A stretch of 64,000 nt of DNA from Melghiribacillus thermohalophilus (GTDB taxonomy: Bacteria > Bacillota > Bacilli > Bacillales > Alkalibacillaceae): assembly GCF_004342905.1 (NCBI RefSeq), contig NZ_SMAN01000017.1:1-64000 (forward strand), in the 5' to 3' direction. Made by a program: the position numbers and the translations under genes. Below the pieces are notes generated by a model. It searched no databases. It saw only the letters and a program-made list of their open reading frames with translations, and had not been told where the DNA came from. This document shows, piece after piece, positions 17,850 through 26,578 of this stretch. The number at the start of each line of letters is the position of its first letter. Positions within the stretch are counted from its first letter, which is position 1.

Positions 17850-19436
17850 TTATTTTGCAGCTTCTTTTTCCCGTTTTCTCAATTCTACGCGGCGGATTTT
17901 TCCGGATGTTGTTTTTGGCAGTTCATCGATGAACTCAATTTTTCGCGGGTATTTATATGGTGCTGTCAGATCCTTTACATGCTCCTGAAGTTCTTTGACG
18001 AGTCCTTCACGTTCTGGATCAACATCATCTTTCAGGACAACAAATGCTTTAACGACATGACCCCGAACTTCATCCGGGCTGGCAACAACTGCACATTCTT
18101 TGACAGCCGGATGTTTGACAAGGGCATCTTCAACTTCAAATGGCCCGATCGTATAACCGGAGCTGATGATGATATCATCGCTTCGTCCCTCAAACCAGAA
18201 ATATCCGTCCTCGTCTTTGTTGGCCTGGTCTCCAGTCAGGTAATACTCACCGCGGAATGCCATCTGAGTACGTTCCGGATCCTTATAATATTCTTTAAAC
18301 AGGGCAGGAGTGGAAACATGGACGGCAATGTCCCCTACCTCACCTGGCTTTACTGGATTTCCGTCTTCATCAATAATTTCCACACTGTTTCCAGGGGTCG
18401 GTTTCCCCATGGAACCTGGTTTTACTTCCATGCCCTTCAATACACCTACAAGGAGTGTATTTTCCGTTTGACCATAACCGTCTCGCACAGTTACGTTAAA
18501 ATGCTTTTTGAATGTGTCAATGACTTCGCGGTTCAAAGGTTCCCCGGCAGAAACAGCACTGTGAAGATTTTCAAGCTTATAATCATCCAGATTGTCCACT
18601 TTCGCCATCAGCCGATATTCTGTCGGTGTACAGCAAAGAACATTGACATCATACTTGTCCATAAGGCTCAAATATTTTTGAGGATCAAACTTACCCAGAT
18701 AAACAAATCCGGTTGCTCCCGAACCTAATGTAGAGAGAAACGGACTCCAGATCCATTTCGCCCATCCTGGACCTGCAGTAGCCCAGACCGTATTCCCTTC
18801 CTCAATACATAGCCAGTTTGGTGCAGCAGTCCGCAGGTGAGCATATCCCCAGCCGTGGGTATGAACAACCCCTTTCGGATTGCCTGTTGTTCCGGAAGTA
18901 TAGGATAAGAATGCCATGTCGTCGCGTCTCGTGTCAGCCACTGCCAATTCATCAGATGCATCTTCCATTAAACCATCGAGGTCAAACCATCCTTCTGCTT
19001 CTTTACCGACGACAAATTTCTTCAGATCATCTATGTTTTCCACTTTCTCAAACTCCTCAACGAACGGATAATAGCTGACGACTCCTTTTACTTCCCCGTG
19101 AGAAATCCGATACTGCAGATCCTTGGCTCGAAGCATTTCTGAACTCGGAATAACGACGATCCCTGATTTTAACGCGGCAATATAAACTTGATACGCTTCA
19201 ACCAGCCTTGGTATCATAATTAACACTTTGTCACCTTTTTTCAGGCCCATGTTTAAGAAAACGTTTCCAATTTTGTTTGCCTTTTTCATTAATTCAGCAT
19301 AGGTGATCTCTTTTGTTTCCCCTTGATCACTTTCCCATTTCAGTGCGATGCGCCCAGGATCTTCTGCATATCGCTCAATTTCCGAAACGATATTGTATTT
19401 ATCTGGCGCGATCAGATCTTCTCGTTTCACAAGCAT
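17850..19436 (-). CDS. Acyl-CoA synthetase (AMP-forming), MbcS/AcsM-like
   Basis: This is an adenylate-forming enzyme of about 528 residues. It has the AMP-binding P-loop SYTSGTTGNPKGVVHTHG, the A5-type motif DGYGQTEN, YYLTGDQANKDEDGYFWFEGRSDD (A7/A8 region) and the C-terminal catalytic Lys in PKTTSGKIRRVELR. The family activates medium- or branched-chain acids to acyl-CoA through an acyl-adenylate. The length and the WATAGPGWAKWIWSPF segment resemble B. subtilis YtcI (MbcS). The start could be ATG 19436 or the GTG two codons later, which has better RBS spacing. A GAGC-GAGT-GCTC palindrome sits 23 bp upstream. Confidence 0.85.
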   Translation of the reverse strand: MLVKREDLIAPDKYNIVSEIERYAEDPGRIALKWESDQGETKEITYAELMKKANKIGNVFLNMGLKKGDKVLIMIPRLVEAYQVYIAALKSGIVVIPSSEMLRAKDLQYRISHGEVKGVVSYYPFVEEFEKVENIDDLKKFVVGKEAEGWFDLDGLMEDASDELAVADTRRDDMAFLSYTSGTTGNPKGVVHTHGWGYAHLRTAAPNWLCIEEGNTVWATAGPGWAKWIWSPFLSTLGSGATGFVYLGKFDPQKYLSLMDKYDVNVLCCTPTEYRLMAKVDNLDDYKLENLHSAVSAGEPLNREVIDTFKKHFNVTVRDGYGQTENTLLVGVLKGMEVKPGSMGKPTPGNSVEIIDEDGNPVKPGEVGDIAVHVSTPALFKEYYKDPERTQMAFRGEYYLTGDQANKDEDGYFWFEGRSDDIIISSGYTIGPFEVEDALVKHPAVKECAVVASPDEVRGHVVKAFVVLKDDVDPEREGLVKELQEHVKDLTAPYKYPRKIEFIDELPKTTSGKIRRVELRKREKEAAK

Positions 19437-19458
19437 CAGCCCCCTACCTATTTTTTTC

Positions 19459-19470
19459 GAGCGAGTGCTC
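19459..19470. promoter_or_regulatory. Short palindrome upstream of the acyl-CoA synthetase
   Basis: GAGCGAGTGCTC has 4-bp arms around GAGT. It lies between a TATAAT-like box (around 19489-19494, minus strand) and the RBS, a usual operator position. It could bind a TetR-type fatty-acid regulator; none is encoded nearby. Confidence 0.3.
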
Positions 19471-19642
19471 AATAGAAAACTCAATAGAGATTATAGCAAA
19501 TTATCAAAAAATTTTAAATTATATTATTAAAAAAATTTTTAATGAAATTTTGATAATCTTAGGTGCTTTTTTCCATCTCAGCTCCGGAAGAAGGAAAAAG
19601 GTCATGTTCAGTTGTGCTCTCTTCCGTATGATCGGAAGAAAA

Positions 19643-19959
19643 TGAGGCTGGGACAAAAAAGAAATGAACGGTGGAAAAGCCGAACCATTTTACTGAAAAT
19701 GACGTAGTCAACATGCGAAGACTCCTGGTCGACTAAAACCGGCCACGTCCTGTTTGCCAGCGTCGACACGAGCACGTCCTGTGCGTCGCGGGAACATATC
19801 CCTAAAGACAGAATAGATGAGCTGCCTTAGGAAGCCTTAGGCTGTTCCCGCGGAAAGCGCAGCATGTTGACGAAGTAAAAAAATATCCGAACTCATTCAT
19901 GTGATGTTTGAATATCGTTCGAATATTTCATTTACTTATGAAGTTTTGTCCCAGCCTCA
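19643..19959. mobile_element. 317-bp MITE-like element with 16-bp perfect terminal inverted repeats
   Basis: The ends TGAGGCTGGGACAAAA (19643-19658) and TTTTGTCCCAGCCTCA (19944-19959) are perfect inverted repeats. Inside, nested arms such as GTCAACATGCG and GCATGTTGACG, and GCGGGAACA with TGTTCCCGC, would fold into a long stem. There is no ORF of note inside. GAGGCTGGGAC-ended elements are, from memory, common in Bacilli. It occupies the gap between the acyl-CoA synthetase and the lnr-type cluster. Confidence 0.7.
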
Positions 19960-19995
19960 CTTTGGAAGATTCGCTTATCTTAAATGTTTAGAGAA

Positions 19996-21084
19996 TCAGT
20001 CATTTCTTCTTTCCATCAGATTCATCCCTACTCCCATCATAATGACACTCATAAACAGTAAAACACTGATCGGATACAGGGCATCAGTCATTGTTCCCTG
20101 ATACAGGGTGACTTGTTTTAAAGCTTCCAGAACATACGTAATGGGATCAAATTTTGCAAAAAACAGCATATATTTATTTGACACCAGTTCAATCGGCCAA
20201 AAAGCTCCTCCAATCATCGCAAGTGAAACAGATAAAAGCGGTACCAGAGTATTAAAAGTCGGTAGATTTTTCGATATTCCGACAATCAATACCGAAAGAG
20301 CCACAATGGCAAGAACATATGCCATCATCACGATCAGGGTTTTCAGGAATCCACCATAAAAGTCTACTCCCAGTCCCCATTTGAATAGTCCGAAAATCAC
20401 CGCGACCTGCATGTATCCAAGAACAAAGGCATATGACAAAATCCCAGTATAAATCTCCCATTTTTTCGCAGGGGACAAAATCATCCGATCCCATATTCCA
20501 TGCTGTTTTGCGGTCAAAATGTGAATGACATTAAATGCAATCGTATAGATGACGTAAAATACCGTCATCCCATACAGAGCATGAAGCTGGTTATCGTATT
20601 CAAAGACTTCTTCGCTGGAAACGCTGACGGTTTTGACATCAAAGAGATCCTCTTCCAGCCGTTTCATGAGCACTGTCGCCTGATCATTTCCACTTTCCCG
20701 TAATTTTTCTTTTTGCAGGCGTTTAGCGTATGCTTTTTTCACCTGCTGTTCCAGTGATAGAATACTGCCATTTTCAGCAGCTGTCACCATTTTAAATTTA
20801 TCATCGAATAAAAAGAGACCGGCAGTCGCCCTTCCTTCTTTTACAAGACGGATGACTTCGGATTTTTCCACTGATCTAAACTGATGCGTGCTTTCTGTTT
20901 CGAGAATGTCAAGCACCTCTTCCGTTACGGATTCATCACCGGCCTGATAGACCGGAATAACACGACTGCTGTTTCCGTCCATTCCTAGAACAAAGGAGAA
21001 CAGAATGGAAGTGATGGTCAGAGCAATAAATCCCCACGGTTTTCTGAACAGAGTTCGGAATTGCGCAAATAAGACCGCTCTCAT
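19996..21084 (-). CDS. lnrN: ABC-2 type exporter permease, LnrN-like
   Basis: The 362-residue ABC-2 permease has an N-terminal membrane helix (about 15-35), a large extracytoplasmic domain and five C-terminal membrane helices from about residue 175. Its start overlaps the preceding permease stop by 4 bp. The gene order kinase, regulator, ATPase, permease, permease is the same as B. subtilis lnrJKLMN (yfiJKLMN), which exports linearmycin-type polyenes. By that parallel it forms half of the exporter channel. The substrate in this organism is not shown by sequence. Confidence 0.8.
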   Translation of the reverse strand: MRAVLFAQFRTLFRKPWGFIALTITSILFSFVLGMDGNSSRVIPVYQAGDESVTEEVLDILETESTHQFRSVEKSEVIRLVKEGRATAGLFLFDDKFKMVTAAENGSILSLEQQVKKAYAKRLQKEKLRESGNDQATVLMKRLEEDLFDVKTVSVSSEEVFEYDNQLHALYGMTVFYVIYTIAFNVIHILTAKQHGIWDRMILSPAKKWEIYTGILSYAFVLGYMQVAVIFGLFKWGLGVDFYGGFLKTLIVMMAYVLAIVALSVLIVGISKNLPTFNTLVPLLSVSLAMIGGAFWPIELVSNKYMLFFAKFDPITYVLEALKQVTLYQGTMTDALYPISVLLFMSVIMMGVGMNLMERRND

Positions 21085-22346
21085 GACGCTCCCCCCCTCT
21101 TTGGAAACATAAAGGCGGCGATTATCGTTACCGTTACTGCAAATATTAAAAGGTTGGTCAAATAGGGCTGGATATCCGAAAAGCCATAGCCCTGCAATGA
21201 AGTTAAATAGGCTGACAGCGCTGCACCATTCGGTGTCAGATTTCCAATGGTTTTAATGAATTCTGAAATAAACTGTACCGGAAAAAAACTCCCTCCTAAA
21301 AATGCAACTACAGTCACAATTAAGTTGCTGAATACCGAGGATGCCTGGTTTGAATCCATGCGATAGTTAAACGAGGTTAACAGGGTAGACAAGGCTCCAA
21401 TACTCATGCTGAGAATGAATGTAATAAGCAAAAATTGATTGAGATCTGGCCATTTCATTCGAAAAAAAATGCTTGACATACCATATAAGATCAACAGTTG
21501 AATGAACGCAAGAAGGGTACCTGTCAGAAATATCGCCGCCAGATAGGTCCACCTTGATGACCGGGCCAGAATCAGGCGATCAAATAGGTGAAGACGTTTT
21601 TCATCATAGGCATAAGTTCCAAGGGTGGATGCGATGTACAGCACAAACATCACACTCATTCCCACAGCGTAATACATAGTGGAAGTCAGGGGATTGGCAC
21701 GGGAAAGCGTTTGTACGGAACCCTTTATTTCTTCAGTTGGCACCCGTAAATCAGCCAGGTTATAACGCTCAAAAATCATCATCGTTTTCATCTCTTCCTC
21801 AAAGGCAAGCAAAAGATCCATGATGACGCCGGCTGTAAACTCGCTGCTTTCGTTAAAATAATAGGTTAACTCAGGGACGGTATCCTGATGATCAGCAGCC
21901 ATATTCATGAATAGCTGATAGGTAAAATGTTCAGGAACTTCTATAATGACAGCATAATCATCATTGTCTTTTAATTCATGAATCTGATTCGGAGTAATTT
22001 CCTCCAGTTTCAATGATTGTTGAAATGCTTCGTTGCCCAATACCTGTTTTTTTAATAGATGAACAGGCTGAAATTGTTCAATATCAGCAAGAATACGTTT
22101 TTTTTGTTCTTCTGGAACAGGAATCTGATTCAGATCCTGTTTGATTTGTTCAAGATCCTTTTGTTCATCTCCGTGCTCAGCTATAGCAATTTTTCCTTCA
22201 AGTGCAGGGGTTTCCTGACTCCATAAGTCTCCTACCGCAAAATTGATAATCCACACAAGGATTAAGGGCATCGCCAGGAGCAGAGTAAAATGTTGACGGT
22301 TCCGAACCGTCAACAGCAACTGTTTTTTGACAAATGACATAATCAT
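21081..22346 (-). CDS. lnrM: ABC-2 type exporter permease, LnrM-like
   Basis: The 421-residue ABC-2 family membrane protein has an N-terminal transmembrane helix at about 18-40 and a long soluble extracytoplasmic part with Glu/Gln-rich helices at 60-200. A six-helix ABC-2 membrane domain ends in TVTIIAAFMFPKRG. GGAGG lies seven bases before the ATG. It sits 12 bp after the ATPase gene and overlaps the next permease by 4 bp, so the three form one transcript. It is likely the partner of the LnrN-like subunit. It is a little longer than I recall for LnrM. Confidence 0.8.
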   Translation of the reverse strand: MIMSFVKKQLLLTVRNRQHFTLLLAMPLILVWIINFAVGDLWSQETPALEGKIAIAEHGDEQKDLEQIKQDLNQIPVPEEQKKRILADIEQFQPVHLLKKQVLGNEAFQQSLKLEEITPNQIHELKDNDDYAVIIEVPEHFTYQLFMNMAADHQDTVPELTYYFNESSEFTAGVIMDLLLAFEEEMKTMMIFERYNLADLRVPTEEIKGSVQTLSRANPLTSTMYYAVGMSVMFVLYIASTLGTYAYDEKRLHLFDRLILARSSRWTYLAAIFLTGTLLAFIQLLILYGMSSIFFRMKWPDLNQFLLITFILSMSIGALSTLLTSFNYRMDSNQASSVFSNLIVTVVAFLGGSFFPVQFISEFIKTIGNLTPNGAALSAYLTSLQGYGFSDIQPYLTNLLIFAVTVTIIAAFMFPKRGGAS

Positions 22347-22358
22347 CGTCCACCCTCC

Positions 22359-23291
22359 TTAATCCCGTAATGCTTTTCCGGTTAAATGAAGAAAGACATC
22401 TTCCAATGTGGGTTTCTGCACTTCCACGGCCTTTAAATCCTGGTTTGTTTCATCCGCCATTTGAATAATGGTCTGAAAGTAGTTGAGATCTTTAGGTACG
22501 ATTACGGTCACTTTGTTTCCGCTTTCGGAAACCTGCCGGACAGAAACATCTTCCATGAGGCGTTCAACAAATTCCTTTTTAAATGATTGCGCTTCGATGA
22601 TAAAGGTTTGTTCAGAGGATAAAATATTTTTAATTTCAGCTTTTGTTCCTGAGGCAATGATTTTCCCCTGGTCCATGATGTAAATCCGATCACAGAGGTA
22701 TTCCACTTCTTCCATGTAATGGCTGGTATAAACAATCGTCATGCCATGTTCCCTGTTTAATTGTTTTACTGTATCCAGAATATAGCTTCTCGACTGAGGA
22801 TCAATGCCTACTGTTGGTTCATCCATAAACATAATGGAAGGCTGATGAAGCAGGGCCGCCCCAATATTCAGCCTTCGTTTCATCCCTCCGGAAAAATGTT
22901 TCACCAGCTCTCTTTGCTTGTTTTCAAGTCCTACTATTTGAAAAACTTCTTCCATTCTTTTGGTAAGCTCGCGTTTGTTCATTTTATAAAGTTTTCCGAA
23001 AAACTCAAGATTTTCACGAGCTGTTAAGTCAGAATAAAGAGCAATTTCCTGCGGAACGACACCGAGATGTTCCCTCAATTTTTGCGGGTGTTTCAACATG
23101 CTTTCGTTCAAATAACGAACATCCCCTGAAGATGGTTGAATCAATGTGGAAAGCATGGATATGGTAGTCGACTTTCCCGCTCCGTTTGGGCCAAGGAGAC
23201 CAATGATTTCTCCTTTTTCTATAAATAAATTGACCCCATCTACTGCTCTGGTCTGCTTATAATGTTTTGTCAGGTCCACTGCTTCTAGCAT
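22359..23291 (-). CDS. lnrL: ABC exporter ATP-binding protein, LnrL-like
   Basis: The 310-residue ABC ATPase has Walker A GPNGAGKS (36-43), a Q-loop (VVPQEIALY), the signature HFSGGMKRR, Walker B IMFMDEPTVGIDP and switch His TSHYMEEVE. A C-terminal DrrA/CcmA-type extension follows. It powers the two ABC-2 permeases encoded next. Start choice: the ATG at 23291 has AGG eight bases upstream, whereas the GTG three codons earlier overlaps the RBS. A repeat with a terminator lies between this gene and the regulator gene, so it needs its own promoter, presumably controlled by the neighbouring response regulator. Confidence 0.88.
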   Translation of the reverse strand: MLEAVDLTKHYKQTRAVDGVNLFIEKGEIIGLLGPNGAGKSTTISMLSTLIQPSSGDVRYLNESMLKHPQKLREHLGVVPQEIALYSDLTARENLEFFGKLYKMNKRELTKRMEEVFQIVGLENKQRELVKHFSGGMKRRLNIGAALLHQPSIMFMDEPTVGIDPQSRSYILDTVKQLNREHGMTIVYTSHYMEEVEYLCDRIYIMDQGKIIASGTKAEIKNILSSEQTFIIEAQSFKKEFVERLMEDVSVRQVSESGNKVTVIVPKDLNYFQTIIQMADETNQDLKAVEVQKPTLEDVFLHLTGKALRD

Positions 23292-23400
23292 ACTGTTCAC
23301 CTCATTTCTTTTCTTGATCTTATCATAATCGGAAACCAGACCTTCTGAAATCTTACCTGAGTCATGAAAAGCCGGGGAAAACCGTGACCAGAGTCAGACG

Positions 23401-23513
23401 GGTGCCAGTCATCTGTCGAATAGGTATAAGTTGAGAACATGATAAAAGGAGCGCCATCCGTTAAAAAAAGACGCTCCTTCCAGTCAGAGATTTTTTGACA
23501 GGTGACTGGCACT
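23401..23513. repeat. Dispersed paired inverted repeat, copy A
   Basis: The left arm GGTGCCAGTCATCTGTCGAA (23401-23420) and right arm TTTGACAGGTGACTGGCAC (23494-23512) are inverted copies of the recurring GTGCCTGTCACCTGTCGAAA unit. They enclose a terminator hairpin. The right arm is 6 bp from the stop of the response regulator gene. Confidence 0.75.
23446..23479 (-). terminator. Terminator between the regulator and exporter genes
   Basis: AAGGAGCG pairs with CGCTCCTT. On the minus strand it is followed by TTTATC. It lies inside repeat copy A and would separate the kinase/regulator transcript from the exporter transcript. Confidence 0.7.
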
Positions 23514-23518
23514 CCTGT

Positions 23519-24154
23519 TTATGCGAGGTCGTGTTTGACAGCGAATATAGCCAGCTGGGTTCGGTCCCGGAGTTCTAATTTATGTAAAATCTGTGTGACA
23601 TGATTTTTCACCGTCCCTATCGATATATGCAATTCTTCTGCAATTTCCTTGTTTGTTTTTCCTTTGCCCACTAACTCAGTGATGGCTCGCTCCCTTGGTG
23701 ATAAAGGAAGATCCTTACGAGATTCTGATGAATGTTTTAACAGCTTCGGAACCACCCTTGCTGCTACCTCGTCTTGAATGGACATCCCGCCATTCAGACA
23801 ACTATGAATCGCCCTTAGCAGCTGATCCGGTTCTGAAGCCTTAAGCAAAAATCCATCAGCTCCTGCCTTTAACGCTTGCAGGGCATAATCATCATCATTG
23901 AAAGTAGTAAGAATGAGTACATGTACCGTTTTCCATCTATTTTTTATTCGTCTCGTGGCCTCGATGCCGTTCATAATGGGCATCCGGACATCCATCAAAA
24001 CTAGGTCCACTATATGTTTTTCCATCATTTCAATCGCTTTCAGGCCATTTTCAGCTTCTCCGATAACCTCCAGAGACTCATCTTGCTCCACCATCATTTT
24101 AATCCCCTGACGAACAATTGCCTGATCTTCCACTATCAAAATTCCTTTTTTCAA
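23519..24154 (-). CDS. lnrK: NarL/LuxR family response regulator, LnrK-like
   Basis: The 211-residue protein has a receiver domain (1-120) with acidic pair ED near residue 10, phospho-acceptor Asp in LVLMDVRMP and Lys in LLKASEP. A LuxR-type helix-turn-helix follows (LSPRERAITELVGKGKTNKEIAEEL, then TVKNHVTQILHKL). It overlaps the kinase gene by 4 bp. By analogy with B. subtilis LnrK it should activate the exporter operon downstream after phosphorylation by the LnrJ-like kinase. Confidence 0.88.
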   Translation of the reverse strand: MKKGILIVEDQAIVRQGIKMMVEQDESLEVIGEAENGLKAIEMMEKHIVDLVLMDVRMPIMNGIEATRRIKNRWKTVHVLILTTFNDDDYALQALKAGADGFLLKASEPDQLLRAIHSCLNGGMSIQDEVAARVVPKLLKHSSESRKDLPLSPRERAITELVGKGKTNKEIAEELHISIGTVKNHVTQILHKLELRDRTQLAIFAVKHDLA

Positions 24155-25251
24155 TGTATCCTCGCCTCCAGCGGTATCATTCCTTCCACAATAAACCGGT
24201 TCTCACTTATATAAGCGTCAAACCGTCCATTCATCTCTTCCATCCTTTCCTTCATGCCGGTTAATCCAAACCCCCATGAAAAAGTATAATGGGGTTCTAC
24301 TTTGTTTTCTGCGGTAAACTCCAGATTTCCCACTGCATTTAAACGAAAAACCACTTTGACTTCCCTTGAACGGGAATGACGCATCGCATTGGTGAGTGCT
24401 TCCTGAATGATTCGATACAGGGCAATATTTTGCTTATTTGAAAGTCTCGCTGTTAGGACTCCTTTTCGTATCGTCAAATCTAAAATAATATGACTTTCTG
24501 ATTCCAGCTTGCGGATGAGCTGCAAAACAGAAGCAAATCCTCCTTCCTCTTCTGTTTTTAACGCCCGAACTGCCTGGCGGGTTTCATCGAGACTATCTGC
24601 AGCAAGTTTTTTTAGTTCCTCATAATCCGGGTGGTTTTCCTTATACCCCAGCACTTGCAGCTTCATGATGAGAGCTGTCAGCTTATGTCCCACGGAATCA
24701 TGAATGTCTCTGGCAATCTTAGTCCGCTCTTCAAGCCTCGCAGCCCTTTCCGCCTCATAGGCAAGCCTTTTTAGTTTGCGGAATTCCCCCAGTAATGTTT
24801 CATAGAGATCCTGCTTCATATGTTTTTCATAACGCTCTCGATTTAAATTCCAGGCTAAAACGTAAACAAATAAAATAAGCAGCAATAACTCAAAGGAAAA
24901 GAGAGGTTCCATGGACATCCACAGTATTACCGATGCCATATGGATAAAGATAAATATCTTGAAATTGGCGGGAGCAAGTCGAAATAAACCATCGATAAGA
25001 ATGTATATGAGGAGAAAAAACGGATAGATGCTGCTGTGATTGGTGTTGATCAGCGGTAGAATAAACAGAGTCAGAATGAGAGCGGTGTATAGATAAAGTG
25101 GTTTTCGTGTCAATGGCAGCAAAAAATAGATAGTTAAAAATCCGGTAAACACCAGCATAACCAAAAACAATGAATCTTCTCCGATATAATCATAAATTGT
25201 TGCAGCCAGCAGTAAGACAGTGGTTAGAAATTTGACCCAGAATTCTCGCAT
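24151..25251 (-). CDS. lnrJ: Membrane histidine kinase, LnrJ-like
   Basis: The 366-residue sensor kinase has a short-looped, mostly intramembrane N-terminal region (about six helices, residues 1-145) with no large outside domain. A HisKA_3 dimerisation helix with phospho-acceptor His in ERTKIARDIHDSVGHKLTAL (about 185) follows, then an HATPase domain (EALTNAMRHS N-box, GFGLTGMKERM G-box). This build is the intramembrane-sensing NarL-type kinase linked to ABC exporters. GGGGG lies seven bases before the ATG. It overlaps the regulator gene by 4 bp. Confidence 0.87.
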   Translation of the reverse strand: MREFWVKFLTTVLLLAATIYDYIGEDSLFLVMLVFTGFLTIYFLLPLTRKPLYLYTALILTLFILPLINTNHSSIYPFFLLIYILIDGLFRLAPANFKIFIFIHMASVILWMSMEPLFSFELLLLILFVYVLAWNLNRERYEKHMKQDLYETLLGEFRKLKRLAYEAERAARLEERTKIARDIHDSVGHKLTALIMKLQVLGYKENHPDYEELKKLAADSLDETRQAVRALKTEEEGGFASVLQLIRKLESESHIILDLTIRKGVLTARLSNKQNIALYRIIQEALTNAMRHSRSREVKVVFRLNAVGNLEFTAENKVEPHYTFSWGFGLTGMKERMEEMNGRFDAYISENRFIVEGMIPLEARIH

Positions 25252-25587
25252 AGCCTGTCCCCCTTTCCTTCAGGGTTTAAAACTGCCTTCAAAATACCGA
25301 GGGCCCTTCCTACTATATTTTTTAAATAGATTCTTAAAAGCAAATAAAGGCTGTTCGTGTTTATATATCTTTATTTTACAAAACATGAATCCCAATATGT
25401 CCAGGTAAAAGGGAAATCCACTTCTTTGCCTGCATCCGTTTCTTATATCCGATGCCCTCAATAAATTTTCTTCCTGACACGACCTGTATGAAAAGGCTCC
25501 AGAAACTGATGAATGCAATCCTTCTCTATGTCAGGATAAATCGTTTTAATAAAGACTTTTCGTTTGCGCAACAACCTGTCTGTCAGT
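25252..25587. other. Gene-poor interval upstream of the kinase gene
   Basis: About 330 bp with no recognised gene. Minus-strand fragments (25458-25673 and 25270-25518) read as short charged peptides such as KVFIKTIYPDIEKDCIHQF in adjoining frames, but they lack RBSs. This could be a degraded gene; I do not recognise it. Confidence 0.3.
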
Positions 25588-26340
25588 TTAAATAACAAAA
25601 TCGAGGTACCACTGATAGAATGGTTCACTATAAAAGTAGGCCAGGATTGAGCCGGTTGCGATAAACGGTGCAAAAGGAATCGGTTTTTGTCGGTTGATCC
25701 TGCCTGCTATTATACCGGCTAAACCAGCAACCGATCCGATCAACGCCGCAAGAAAAAAGGATAAAAGTACCCCTTTCAACCCCAGCACATATCCGATAAC
25801 GGCATATAGTTTTATATCTCCGCCGCCCATTCCCCCTTTACTGACAATGGCAATTGCAAGAAGCAAGAGAAAACCTGTTGCTGCCCCCAGCAAGGAATCA
25901 TACCAGGGGGAAAGGGGGATGAGCACCCTCTCAACCACAAAAAGAACAGAAAAAAAGACTAAAACACGATCTGGAATAATCATATAGTTAAGATCACTGA
26001 CTGTCACAATCGCTAGCAGGGATATAAGCGTGAATGCCACCAGCAGTTCCCACTGGAACCCAATCTGATCGAAGGCAACCACAAAGAGAAACGCAGTCAG
26101 GAGCTCCATAACCGGGTATAGGGGGGAGATGCCGGCGTTACAATCTCTGCATTTTCCTTTTAACCAAATATACGATAGAACGGGGATTAAATCTCCGGGA
26201 GTTAATCGTCTCCCGCAATTCAAACATGCAGAAGGCGGAGATACAATGGATTGATTTCTAGGAATGCGAATGCCAACCACATTAAAAAATGATCCCAAAA
26301 CAAGACCAAGTATAAATACATATAGCATAACCATCCACAC
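25588..26340 (-). CDS. comC: Prepilin leader peptidase / N-methyltransferase
   Basis: This 250-residue polytopic aspartic peptidase has the N-terminal GSFFNVVGIRIPR segment and a four-cysteine zinc-type motif (CLNCGRR and CRDCNAG, residues about 39-70). The two catalytic aspartates lie in TVSDLNYMIIPD and GGGDIKLYAVIGY. It cleaves leader peptides of type IV prepilin-like proteins and N-methylates the new end. In Bacilli this is ComC, needed for the competence pseudopilus. The start is a GTG at 26340, with AAAGGA about 10 bases upstream; nearby ATGs are possible. Confidence 0.9.
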   Translation of the reverse strand: MWMVMLYVFILGLVLGSFFNVVGIRIPRNQSIVSPPSACLNCGRRLTPGDLIPVLSYIWLKGKCRDCNAGISPLYPVMELLTAFLFVVAFDQIGFQWELLVAFTLISLLAIVTVSDLNYMIIPDRVLVFFSVLFVVERVLIPLSPWYDSLLGAATGFLLLLAIAIVSKGGMGGGDIKLYAVIGYVLGLKGVLLSFFLAALIGSVAGLAGIIAGRINRQKPIPFAPFIATGSILAYFYSEPFYQWYLDFVI

Positions 26341-26378
26341 AAACTGTCAGTCCTTTTACATACAGATTTTTGCTGGTT

Positions 26379-26512
26379 GGTACCTGTCACTTGTCGAATA
26401 GAATTTTAACATATTTTTTAGGAAAAAAAGACAAAACCCCTGATTATTTTCAGTCGAAATCAGGATTCTCTGTATGACAAATTCCTGCAAATTTCGGGAG
26501 GTGACAGGCAAC
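26379..26512. repeat. Dispersed paired inverted repeat, copy B
   Basis: The left arm GGTACCTGTCACTTGTCGAA (26379-26398) and right arm TTTCGGGAGGTGACAGGCAA (26492-26511) flank a hairpin of CCTGATT with AATCAGG. It lies in the divergent interval between comC and the alcohol dehydrogenase gene. Confidence 0.65.
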
Positions 26513-26578
26513 ACAGAATATTTCCTGTTGATATGCAGAAAATAAGGCTGGTCATTAAATCGAAATGGAGGAACGTTT

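Noticed and set aside
17814-18728. Plus-strand 304-codon ORF opposite the acyl-CoA synthetase
   Set aside because: It is antisense to a gene with complete adenylate-forming motifs; it has no RBS and its composition is not that of a recognisable protein.
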